Shown here one piece after another: positions 1-6,447 of a stretch of 8,766 bases of DNA (its first letter is position 1; each line of letters opens with the position of its first letter). This DNA is from Pseudomonadota bacterium (lineage in GTDB: Bacteria > Pseudomonadota > Alphaproteobacteria > Rhodobacterales > Rhodobacteraceae): positions 1-8,766 of the forward strand of contig JAKAJW010000428.1 of assembly GCA_021813645.1 (NCBI GenBank), given 5' to 3'. Below the pieces are notes generated by a model. The model searched no databases. It saw only the letters and a program-made list of their open reading frames with translations, and was not told where the DNA came from. The position numbers and the translations under genes were made by a program.

Positions 1-1009
1 CCGAGAGCGCGCAGAGCGCCCCCATCAGCGCGAAGACCTTCACCTTCATCAGCCGGGTGTTGATGCCCGACAGCTCGGCCGCGTCCGGGTTGCCGCCGGC
101 GGCGAAGACGTAGCGGCCGAAGCGGGTCTTGAGCGCCACCACCGTCATCGCGATCGCCACGGCGATCAGCACGAAGACCGAGATCGGCAGCCCGTAGACG
201 GCCGTGTAGCCCGCCGGCATCGGCTTGCCGATCGCATCGAAGTGGCGTTTCAGCACCAGAGGCGGGATCTGGTAGGAATTCAGCGTCCAGACGAAGCCCA
301 TGATCGCGGCGACGACGATCGCGGCGATCAGCGTCTCGGCCCAGACCGGCTTCACCGGGAACTCGTGGCGGATGCGGGCGCGGCGGCCCTGCACCAGGGC
401 GTAGAGCGCGCCGGCGCTGGCGATCGCGCCGAAGGCCCAGGACAGCGGTGCGCCGAGCGTGCCGTTGATGCCGCCGAACAGTTGGAAATTGTCGTCGAGC
501 GGGCCCAGCGTCTGGCCCGAGGTGATGTACCAGGCGACGTTGCGCCAGACCAGCAGGCCGCCGAGGGTGACGATGAAGGAGGGCACCGAGAGATAGCCGA
601 CCAGCCAGCCATTGAAGGCGCCGACCAGCGTGCCGAGGATGACGCCCGAGACGATCGCGATCGGCGCGATCAGCGGGCTGCCCAGCGGGATGCCGATGGC
701 CGGCAGCAGCTTGACCTGCAGCAGCCCCATCAGGGCCGAGCACAGGCAGAGCAGCGAGCCGACCGAGAGGTCGATGTCGCGCATGACGATGACGAAGACC
801 ATGCCGGTGGCCATGATGGCGACGGAGACGGTCTGGATCGTCAGGTTGAAGATGTTCCGCGGCGTCAGGAACAGGCCGTGGGTGATCAGATGGAAGCCGA
901 CGGTGAGGGCGAGGAAGGCGACCACCATCCCGAGCATCCGGGTGTCGATCTCCAGCGTTTCGAAGAAGCTCTTGCGGCGGGTTGCGCCGGCTTCGGCCGA
1001 TGCGGTCAT
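1..1009 (-). CDS. xylH: xylose-type ABC transporter permease XylH (partial, runs off left edge)
   Basis: This is the inner-membrane permease of a sugar ABC importer (RbsC/AraH/XylH family) that carries the pentose delivered by the binding protein, very probably xylose. Translating leftward from the ATG at 1009 gives 336 codons without a stop, and the 3' end lies outside the window. Hydrophobic segments recur along the protein, for example at about residues 26-46, 60-76, 115-138, 225-242 and 272-293. Family landmarks are DIDLSVGS (78-85) and the late cytoplasmic motif GRYVFAAGGNPDAAELSGI (298-316). The large hydrophilic insert around 205-222 fits XylH better than the shorter RbsC. The start has an AGGAAA ribosome site just upstream. 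It follows xylF by 71 nt on the same strand. Family is confident; the xylose specificity rests on the neighbouring XylF and the ROK regulator. Confidence 0.9.
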   Translation of the reverse strand, partial: MTASAEAGATRRKSFFETLEIDTRMLGMVVAFLALTVGFHLITHGLFLTPRNIFNLTIQTVSVAIMATGMVFVIVMRDIDLSVGSLLCLCSALMGLLQVKLLPAIGIPLGSPLIAPIAIVSGVILGTLVGAFNGWLVGYLSVPSFIVTLGGLLVWRNVAWYITSGQTLGPLDDNFQLFGGINGTLGAPLSWAFGAIASAGALYALVQGRRARIRHEFPVKPVWAETLIAAIVVAAIMGFVWTLNSYQIPPLVLKRHFDAIGKPMPAGYTAVYGLPISVFVLIAVAIAMTVVALKTRFGRYVFAAGGNPDAAELSGINTRLMKVKVFALMGALCALS

Positions 1010-1032
1010 TGCGCGTTTCCTAGGATGTGGGT

Positions 1033-1060
1033 CACGCCGCCCCGCGACGGGGGCGGCGTG
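1033..1060 (-). promoter_or_regulatory. perfect 11-bp hairpin between xylF and xylH
   Basis: CACGCCGCCCC (1033-1043) and GGGGCGGCGTG (1050-1060) are exact reverse complements around a 6-nt loop. It lies in the 71-nt gap after the xylF stop and before the xylH start. On the transcript no run of U follows the stem, so it is not a classical intrinsic terminator. Known binding-protein operons often carry such a hairpin, which protects the binding-protein mRNA or partly stops transcription so that the binding protein outnumbers the permease. That role is inferred here. Confidence 0.6.
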
Positions 1061-1080
1061 GTGCGGTCTTGCTCGGCGGC

Positions 1081-2100
1081 TCAGTTGCAGGGCGCCGGGC
1101 CGTTCTTCACGCCCTGGCAGAGCTCGCTCTTGGTGATCCAGCCGGCGTCCACCACGACGTTCAGATTGGCCTTGGTGATCGGGATCGGCTTCAGGAACAT
1201 GGCGCGCACTTCATTGCCGCCAGGGGTCTTGAACATGGTCTCGCCGGCGACCTTGGCGGCCGGATCCTTGGCCAGGTCGGCCGCGATCTCGCCCGCATTC
1301 TTGCCCAGCTCGCGCGCGTCCTTCCAGACCGACACGGTCTGGGTGCCGAGCGCGACCCGGTTCAGCGCGGCGTGGTCGCCGTCCTGGCCGGAGACCGGAA
1401 CCACCATGCCCTGGGCCTGCAGCGCGGCGATGGCGCCGCCGGCGGTGCCGTCGTTGGAGGCCACGACCGCGTCCACCTTGTTGTTGTTGGCGGTCAGGAT
1501 CTGTTCCATGTTCTTCTGGGCGTTGGCGGGCAGCCAGCCGTCGGTGTAGGCCTCGCCCACCACCTTGATGTCGCCCTTGTCGATCGCCGGCTTCAGAACC
1601 TCGAGCTGCCCGGAATGCAGGAAGTCGGAGTTCGGGTCGGTCGGCGAGCCCTTGATGAAGACGTAGTTGCCCTTCGGCTGCGCCTTGTAGACGGCCTCGG
1701 CCTGCAGCCGGCCGACCTCGACGTTGTCGAAGGTCAAGTAGAAGGCGTTCGGATCCTCGATCAGGCGGTCATAGGCGATGACCGGGATGCCGGCGTCGGC
1801 GGCGGCCTTCATCGCCGGGGCGATGGCCTTGGTGTCCTGGGCCAGGATGATCAGCACCTTGGCGCCCTGCGAGATCAGGCTTTCCACATCGGTGATCTGC
1901 TTGGCCGAGGAGGATTGCGCGTCGGTGGAGATGTATTTGTCGCCGGCCTTGGCCAGCGCCGCCTTGATGGCCGCTTCGTCGGTCTTCCAGCGCTCTTCCT
2001 GGAAGTTCGACCAGCTCACGCCGACCACGGCAGCATTGGCGATCATCGGCAAGGCGAGACCCGCCGCCAGCGCGGCGGCGGTCAGAAAGTTCTTCCGCAT
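1081..2100 (-). CDS. xylF: D-xylose periplasmic binding protein XylF
   Basis: This periplasmic sugar-binding protein captures D-xylose for the XylFGH ABC importer. It has 339 residues, close to the roughly 330 of E. coli XylF. A typical Sec signal peptide is visible: MRKN, a hydrophobic stretch, then cleavage near ANA-A at about residue 23. Family landmarks are the N-terminal EERWKTDEAAI region (35-45), AYDRLI (109-114), SNDGTAGGAIAAL (215-227) and VSGQDGDHAAL (236-246). Two cysteines near the C-terminus (328 and 338) could form a disulfide, as seems usual in this family. The reading frame stays open far upstream through antisense of the regulator. The ATG at 2100 is chosen because it has GGAGG five bases upstream and begins the signal peptide. 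It is the first gene of the leftward operon and diverges from the ROK regulator, so repression relieved by xylose is the likely control. Confidence 0.95.
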   Translation of the reverse strand: MRKNFLTAAALAAGLALPMIANAAVVGVSWSNFQEERWKTDEAAIKAALAKAGDKYISTDAQSSSAKQITDVESLISQGAKVLIILAQDTKAIAPAMKAAADAGIPVIAYDRLIEDPNAFYLTFDNVEVGRLQAEAVYKAQPKGNYVFIKGSPTDPNSDFLHSGQLEVLKPAIDKGDIKVVGEAYTDGWLPANAQKNMEQILTANNNKVDAVVASNDGTAGGAIAALQAQGMVVPVSGQDGDHAALNRVALGTQTVSVWKDARELGKNAGEIAADLAKDPAAKVAGETMFKTPGGNEVRAMFLKPIPITKANLNVVVDAGWITKSELCQGVKNGPAPCN

Positions 2101-2120
2101 ATTATCCTCCCAAATGGATA

Positions 2121-2136
2121 CGGCCTGCGCAGGCCG
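2121..2136. promoter_or_regulatory. perfect 16-bp palindrome in the xylF leader
   Basis: CGGCCTGCGCAGGCCG reads the same on both strands. It lies 20 bases upstream of the xylF start and about 10 bases upstream of its GGAGG, so it is probably within the xylF 5' leader. It could be a dimeric regulator site or an RNA hairpin (6-bp stem, GCGC loop) affecting mRNA stability or initiation. The sequence does not decide between these. Confidence 0.5.
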
Positions 2137-2147
2137 GCACGGCAGAT

Positions 2148-2162
2148 TCGCCGATGCGGCGA
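2148..2162. promoter_or_regulatory. short dyad TCGCCG-ATG-CGGCGA
   Basis: This is a perfect 6-bp inverted repeat with a 3-bp spacer. It overlaps the left arm of the larger inverted repeat and sits at the edge of the AT-rich core. It is a possible operator half of the xylF promoter. GC-rich short dyads are common in such genomes, so support is modest. Confidence 0.35.
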
Positions 2163-2181
2163 CAAAATTGCGCATAATAAA

Positions 2182-2199
2182 TTTAGTTGTCAAAATAAA
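2182..2199. promoter_or_regulatory. candidate ROK/XylR operator in AT-rich core
   Basis: TTTAGTTGTCAAAATAAA is an imperfect dyad with six of nine positions complementary. Its left half, TTAGTT, resembles the half-site of known Bacillus-type XylR (ROK) operators. It covers the TTGACA hexamer on the minus strand, a good place for a repressor of xylF. The match is partial and AT-rich DNA gives such dyads easily. Confidence 0.35.
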
Positions 2200-2313
2200 A
2201 ATTCTTTGTGAACCTATGCAGATCGGCGAACTGCCTACAATCGCTCTGCAAAGCAGGGCAAAGCGACTAGAATACCTGCATATCACAATGCCTTTTGTTT
2301 GGGAGCCGAAGAA

Positions 2314-3597
2314 ATGACCCCGAGGGAGGAGGGGCCGAGCCCGCGTGAGGGGGCGGCGCGCAAGGGCTGCGGCCCGCTGATTCCGCCGCTGTCGGATACC
2401 GCCCGGCCGTTGCGCCAGCAGGTCTTCGAGCGGGTCCGGGCGGCCGGGCTGATCCCGCGGGTGCAACTGGCCAAGGAGCTTGGCGTCAGCCCCGCCTCGG
2501 TGACCACGATCACCTCGGAGCTGATCGAGGTCGGGCTGATCGAGGAGGTCCAGGCCCCGCGCGACAGCGACACCGGTCGCGGCCGGCCGGCGGTGGCGCT
2601 GGGGGTGCGGCCGACGGCCTATTACGTCGCCGGCATGAAGCTGTCGGACCGCGAGCACACTGCGGCGATCTTCGATTTCGCCGGCCATCTGATCGCCTCG
2701 GATTCGGTGCGGCGTACGCCGGGGCCGGTGCCGCTCGACGAGTTGGTCGAGACCAGCGCCCAGCTGCTCGACCGGGTCTGCGCCAAGGCCGGCATCCCGC
2801 GCCAGGAGCTGCGCGCCGCCGGGCTCGGCATGCCGGGCTTCGTCGACCGCGCCACCGGCGAGGTGCTGTGGTCTTCGGTCCTGCTCGGCCGGCCGCATCC
2901 GCTGGCCGCCGCCGCCTCGGCCCGCTTCGGCATCCCCGTCCATATCGACAACGACGCCAATCTGGTGGCGCTGGCCGAACTGTGGTTCGGCGTCGGCCGC
3001 CGGCTGGGGGAATTCGCCGTGGTCACGATCGAACATGGCGTGGGCATGGGCTTCGTGCTGAACCACAGGCTCTATCGCGGCGGTCAGGGGCTGGGCATGG
3101 AGCTTGGCCATACCAAGGTGCAGCTCGACGGGGCGCTCTGCCGCTGCGGCCAACGCGGCTGCCTGGAGGCCTATGTGGCCGACTACGCGCTGGTGCGCGA
3201 GGCGACCACGGCGCTGAACTGGACCTACAAGGAAAGCCAGCCGATCGAGGTTCTTCTGGAAAGCCTCTACGACCATGCCAAGGCCGGCAATGCCGCCGCC
3301 CGGTCGATCTTCCGCCGCGCCGGGCGCTATATCGCGGTGGGCCTGGCCAATGTGGTGAACCTGTTCGACCCCGAGCTGATCATCCTGTCCGGCGCCCGGA
3401 TGCGCTACAACTACCTCTACGCCGCCGATACGCTGGCCGAGATGGAGGATCTGATGCTGAACACCGGCCGGCCGCCGCCGAAGATCGAGACCCATGCCTG
3501 GGGCGACCTGCTCTGGGCCCATGGCGCGGCGGCGCTGGCGCTGTCAGCGGTGACAGAAGAGCTGTTGATTCCCTCTCGCGAGATTGCCGCGCAATGA
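2314..3597 (+). CDS. xylR: ROK-family transcriptional regulator, XylR-like
   Basis: This is a DNA-binding regulator of the ROK family, expected to repress the divergent xylose importer and respond to sugar. It has 427 residues, usual for ROK repressors. A winged helix-turn-helix lies at about 35-80 (LAKELGVSPASVTTITSEL, 52-70), followed by the GRGRPAVAL wing. The ROK domain retains NDAN (213-216), ELGH (263-266) and the zinc motif CRCGQRGC (276-283). The N-terminal phosphate loop, normally DxGGT, is AGMKLSD (106-112), and the glycine motif at 240-247 is altered, so sugar-kinase activity is unlikely. The ATG at 2314 is preferred over an in-frame TTG at 2299 because GGGAG (2301-2305) precedes it at 8 nt and overlaps the TTG. 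Its stop overlaps the next gene. The symbol rests on context; another pentose regulator is possible. Confidence 0.88.
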   Translation: MTPREEGPSPREGAARKGCGPLIPPLSDTARPLRQQVFERVRAAGLIPRVQLAKELGVSPASVTTITSELIEVGLIEEVQAPRDSDTGRGRPAVALGVRPTAYYVAGMKLSDREHTAAIFDFAGHLIASDSVRRTPGPVPLDELVETSAQLLDRVCAKAGIPRQELRAAGLGMPGFVDRATGEVLWSSVLLGRPHPLAAAASARFGIPVHIDNDANLVALAELWFGVGRRLGEFAVVTIEHGVGMGFVLNHRLYRGGQGLGMELGHTKVQLDGALCRCGQRGCLEAYVADYALVREATTALNWTYKESQPIEVLLESLYDHAKAGNAAARSIFRRAGRYIAVGLANVVNLFDPELIILSGARMRYNYLYAADTLAEMEDLMLNTGRPPPKIETHAWGDLLWAHGAAALALSAVTEELLIPSREIAAQ

Positions 3598-5150
3598 AGC
3601 TATCGTTCTCTTTCTGGCTGCTCTCGGCGCTAGCCGCAGCGGCTCTTCCGGCCGTAACAGAGCCGCATTTCGTCGATCGCGCCGCTGCGCTGCCGGTTCA
3701 GCAGGTCTATTCCGGCGGTTGGGAGCATTTCGTCGGCGGCGGGGTCGCCGCGCTCGACTGCAACCACTCGGGCTATCCCTCGCTCTATGTCGCCGGCGGC
3801 GCCGGCCCGTCGCGGCTCTTCGTCAACACCACCGGCCATCCCGGCGCGCCGATCAGCTTCCGGCTGGGCAGCGTCCCGGCGCTGACCGATGTGACCGGCG
3901 CCTATCCGATCGACATCGACGGCGACGGCTGGGCCGATCTCTTCGTGCTGCGGGTCGGCGGCAACGTCATCCTGAAGGGCGGGCCGGATTGCAGCTTTAC
4001 CGATGTGACGCAGGCCTGGGGGCTCGATCCCGGCGACAAATGGTCGACCGCCTTCTCCGCCACCTGGGAGGCGGGCCAGAGCTGGCCGACCATCGCGATC
4101 GGCAACTACGTCGACCGCAAGAACCCGAACGGGCCGTTCTTCGCCTGCGACACCAATTTCCTGGTGCGCCCCGAGGGCCGCAAGTTCGGCCCGAAGATCG
4201 CGCTGAAGCCGAGCTTCTGCAGCCTGTCGATGCTGATTTCCGACTGGCGGCGCAACGGCGAGCGGACCCTGCGGGTGGCCAACGACCGGCAATATTACGT
4301 GCGCGACGGCTATGAGCAGATGTGGCACCTGAACCCGCTGCGCGAGTTCACCGAGGCCGAGGGCTGGCCGCATGTCTCGCTTTGGGGCATGGGGATCGCC
4401 AGCGCCGATCTTTACGGCACCGGCTATCCCGACATCATGACCACCTCGATGGGCGATCAGCTGCTGCAGCTGAACGAGAAGGGCACGCTGGTTGCCGCGC
4501 CCTATGCGATCGGCAGCTATGCCCAGCGGCCCTACAAGGGCGACGACGGTCGGCCCTCGACCGGCTGGCATGCCGAATTCGCCGATGTCGACAACGACGG
4601 GCGGATGGATCTGTTCATCGCCAAGGGCAACGTCGACCAGATGATGTCGAACGCCTCGAAGGATCCGAACAACCTGCTGATGCAGCAGCCCGACGGTAAA
4701 TTCGTCGAAAAGGCCGATGTCGCCGGGATCGGCACCACCGAACGTTCGCGTGGGGCGGCGCTGGTCGATCTGAACGGCGACGGCAAGCTCGACCTGGTGG
4801 TGGTGAACCGGCGCGCGCCGATGGAGCTGTGGCAGAACACCACGGCCGGGGCGAACCATTGGCTGGAGCTGCAGCCGCGGATGGACCACGGCGGCAACGC
4901 CTATGCGGTGGGCGCCTGGGTCGAGGTGCGCGCCGGCGGCCGGGTGCAGGATCAGGAGATCACCGTGGGCGGCGGCCATGCCTCCGGCCATCTGACGCCG
5001 ATCCATTTCGGGCTCGGCGCGGCGACGGCGGCCGAGGTGCGGGTGATCTGGCCGGACGGCACGGCCTCGGACTGGGCGCCGGCGGCGGTGGACGCGAAAT
5101 ATGCCGTGCGCGCCGCCGGGGCGGGGCTGAGGCTCGGCCCGCTCTACTGA
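3594..5150 (+). CDS. exported CRTAC1-type VCBS/FG-GAP repeat protein with ASPIC/UnbV domain
   Basis: This 518-residue protein is predicted to be exported and built as a beta-propeller. Residues 1-20 form a signal peptide (MKLSFSFWLL then alanine-rich) without a lipobox. Calcium-binding loops of the DxDxDGxxD type are DIDGDGWAD (107-115), DVDNDGRMD (331-339) and DLNGDGKLD (392-400). Degenerate copies are at 55-63 and 272-280. Residues about 435-490 match the ASPIC/UnbV domain: NAYAVGAWVEVR, then HFGLG and VIWPDG. No catalytic residues are apparent; the family is thought to bind proteins or glycans, but its role in bacteria is poorly known. The ATG overlaps the regulator TGA (ATGA) with only a weak GAGA upstream, which suggests translational coupling. 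The gene ends convergent to the M20 hydrolase. Why it travels with a xylose regulator is unclear; a surface role in sugar or polysaccharide handling is a guess. Confidence 0.88.
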   Translation: MKLSFSFWLLSALAAAALPAVTEPHFVDRAAALPVQQVYSGGWEHFVGGGVAALDCNHSGYPSLYVAGGAGPSRLFVNTTGHPGAPISFRLGSVPALTDVTGAYPIDIDGDGWADLFVLRVGGNVILKGGPDCSFTDVTQAWGLDPGDKWSTAFSATWEAGQSWPTIAIGNYVDRKNPNGPFFACDTNFLVRPEGRKFGPKIALKPSFCSLSMLISDWRRNGERTLRVANDRQYYVRDGYEQMWHLNPLREFTEAEGWPHVSLWGMGIASADLYGTGYPDIMTTSMGDQLLQLNEKGTLVAAPYAIGSYAQRPYKGDDGRPSTGWHAEFADVDNDGRMDLFIAKGNVDQMMSNASKDPNNLLMQQPDGKFVEKADVAGIGTTERSRGAALVDLNGDGKLDLVVVNRRAPMELWQNTTAGANHWLELQPRMDHGGNAYAVGAWVEVRAGGRVQDQEITVGGGHASGHLTPIHFGLGAATAAEVRVIWPDGTASDWAPAAVDAKYAVRAAGAGLRLGPLY

Positions 5151-5151
5151 C

Positions 5152-5171
5152 CCGGCGGGGCACCCCGCCGG
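5152..5171. terminator. GC-rich palindrome between convergent genes, possible bidirectional terminator
   Basis: CCGGCGGGG (5152-5160) and CCCCGCCGG (5163-5171) are exact complements separated by CA, giving an 8-bp stem with a GCAC loop. It starts two bases after the CRTAC1 stop and lies before the convergent M20 gene end, where a terminator shared by both directions would be expected. No T-run follows on either side, so it may act only weakly, with Rho, or as a 3'-end stabiliser. Confidence 0.45.
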
Positions 5172-5208
5172 ATCGAGGCGCGGTCTGCGGTTTCGGGCGC
5201 CTGGCGCC

Positions 5209-6366
5209 TCAGGCCGCGCCGCGCGTCTCCACCATCCGGGCCAGCAGCGCCGCGCCCAGCGGCAGGATCGCATCGTCGAGCACGAAGCCCGCATTGTGCA
5301 GCGGCACGTCGCCAGAATGGCCGATCGTGCAATAGGCGCCGGGGACGAGCCGCAGCATGTCGGCGAAATCCTCCGAGCCCATGACCAGCGAGTCTTTCTG
5401 CCGGGACTTGCCGTCGCCGGTCAGCTCGCGCGCGGCGGCGAGCATATGTTCGGCATGGGCGGCGCTGTTCACCAGAACGTCGAAGACATTGCGCCGGTCG
5501 AGCCGGATCTGGGCACCATGGGCGCGGGCGAAGCCGTCGCAGATCTCGGCCATCCGGGCGCCGATCAGCTCGGAAGCCTCGCGGTCGAAATAGCGTACCG
5601 TGCCGCACAGCGTCGCCTCTTCCGGGATCACGTTATAGGCGGCGCCGGCATGGATCTGGGTGATCGACAGCACAGCCGGGGTGGTGGGCGGCAGGTTGCG
5701 CGAGACGATGGTCTGCAATTGCCCGACCAGCGCCGAGGCGATCACCAGCGGGTCGATGGCCGCTTCCGGCCGCGCGGCATGGCCGCCCTTGCCGGTCACG
5801 GTGATGTCGAAGAAATCGGCGCCGGCCATCGCCGGACCCGGCTTCACGCCGATCTCGCCCGGCCCGTCGAGCGGCGAATTGTGCAGCCCGTAGATCTCGT
5901 GGCAGGGAAAGCGCTGGAACAGCCCGTCGGCGATCATCGCCCGGGCGCCGCCCAGCCCCTCTTCGGCGGGCTGGAAGATCAGCACGGCATTGCCGGCGAA
6001 ATCGCGGTTCTCGGCCAGGTAGCGGGCGGCGCCGAGCAGCATGGTGGTATGGGCGTCGTGGCCGCAGGCATGCATCACGCCGGGGGTCTTCGAGGCATAG
6101 GGCAGGTTGGTCTGTTCCTGGATCGGCAGCGCATCCATGTCGGCGCGCAGCCCGATGTTGCGCCCCGGCCGGTTGCCGCGAATCACGCCGACGACGCCGG
6201 TCTTGCCGACCCCGGTGGTGACCTCGATGCCGAAACCGCGCAGCGTCTCGGCGACGATGCCGGAGGTGCGCAGCTCTTCGAAGCCCAGTTCGGGATGTTC
6301 GTGCAGGTCGCGGCGAATTGCGGTCAGCTCTTCGGCATAGGCGGAAATACGGTCGAGCGCCGTCAT
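5209..6366 (-). CDS. M20 family amidohydrolase (hippurate hydrolase / N-acyl amino acid hydrolase type)
   Basis: This is a cytosolic metallo-amidohydrolase of peptidase family M20D, which cleaves N-acylated amino acids or related amides. It has 385 residues, the usual length, and no signal peptide. Metal-ligand and catalytic positions are all in place: LRADMDALP (73-81), CGHDAHT (101-107, Cys101 and His103), EE at 135-136, LHN with His162, and His357 in PLHNAGF. The dimerisation-domain motif GGHAARP is at 194-200 and GSEDFADML at 330-338. The ATG at 6366 has GGAG six bases upstream. It follows the peroxidase gene by 81 nt on the same strand, so the two may be co-transcribed, although the gap holds palindromes. 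The true substrate (hippurate, acetyl-amino acid, indole-acetyl conjugate or other) cannot be told from motifs; no neighbour points to a specific pathway. Confidence 0.92.
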   Translation of the reverse strand: MTALDRISAYAEELTAIRRDLHEHPELGFEELRTSGIVAETLRGFGIEVTTGVGKTGVVGVIRGNRPGRNIGLRADMDALPIQEQTNLPYASKTPGVMHACGHDAHTTMLLGAARYLAENRDFAGNAVLIFQPAEEGLGGARAMIADGLFQRFPCHEIYGLHNSPLDGPGEIGVKPGPAMAGADFFDITVTGKGGHAARPEAAIDPLVIASALVGQLQTIVSRNLPPTTPAVLSITQIHAGAAYNVIPEEATLCGTVRYFDREASELIGARMAEICDGFARAHGAQIRLDRRNVFDVLVNSAAHAEHMLAAARELTGDGKSRQKDSLVMGSEDFADMLRLVPGAYCTIGHSGDVPLHNAGFVLDDAILPLGAALLARMVETRGAA

Positions 6367-6401
6367 CGGTCTCTCCAGTTCCAGGGTCGTGGGCGGGAGG
6401 T

Positions 6402-6437
6402 GCCCGGGCGCGATGCTAGGTCAGCCCGGCCGGCCGG
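6402..6437. other. two GC palindromes in the gap between peroxidase and M20 genes
   Basis: GCCCGGGC (6402-6409) and CCGGCCGGCCGG (6426-6437) are each perfect palindromes in the 81-nt space after the peroxidase stop. The second begins about 11 bases past that stop on the transcript and could form a weak 3' hairpin. Neither has a U-run. They may mark a transcript end or processing site, or simply reflect base composition. Confidence 0.25.
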
Positions 6438-6447
6438 TGCAAGTCAG

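Larger units (their letters stand above)
2141..2235. repeat. near-perfect inverted repeat flanking the AT-rich promoter core
   Basis: The left arm is GGCAG, one extra A, then TTCGCCGAT (2141-2155). The right arm is ATCGGCGAACTGCC (2222-2235). After allowing the single extra base, 14 positions are exact complements. The arms are about 80 bp centre to centre and enclose the AT-rich core. The left arm is on the xylF transcript side; the right arm directly abuts a TACAAT hexamer facing the regulator gene. Paired operators for looping or matched control of both promoters would fit, but this is inference. Confidence 0.55.
2101..2313. promoter_or_regulatory. xylF / ROK regulator divergent control region
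   Basis: These 213 bases carry the promoters of both divergent units. The core at 2161-2212 is strikingly AT-rich for this genome. On the minus strand, for xylF, there is an exact TTGACA (2193-2188) and separately TATTAT (2179-2174), but neither has a good partner at ideal spacing. On the plus strand, for the regulator, there are -10-like hexamers TACAAT (2236-2241) and TAGAAT (2268-2273) with weak -35 partners. Around the core lie several dyads, given as separate entries. The layout suggests that the ROK protein controls both directions. Transcription starts cannot be fixed from sequence alone. Confidence 0.7.

Noticed and set aside
242..1549. Rightward 435-codon frame opposite xylH and xylF
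   Set aside because: Its composition is Asp/Arg/Ala/Gln shadow-like with no domain, and it lies antisense to two clearly recognisable transporter genes.
2161..2220. The AT-rich core as a sign of horizontal insertion or an attachment site
   Set aside because: It is confined to the divergent promoter region and the flanking genes have host-like composition, so ordinary promoter and operator function explains it.
1081..3522. A single leftward open frame of 813 codons covering xylF and most of the ROK gene antisense
   Set aside because: Residues before the XylF signal peptide are His/Arg/Gln-rich, low-quality sequence typical of an antisense shadow in GC-rich DNA. The XylF start at 2100 has a clear ribosome site and signal peptide.
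3630..5294. Leftward 554-codon frame opposite the CRTAC1 gene
   Set aside because: It is an antisense shadow; the sense frame has a signal peptide, calcium loops and an ASPIC/UnbV domain.
6426..6437. CCGGCCGGCCGG as an intrinsic terminator of the peroxidase gene
   Set aside because: There is no U-run, and short CCGG repeats are expected often in such GC-rich DNA, so it is kept only as a low-confidence palindrome.
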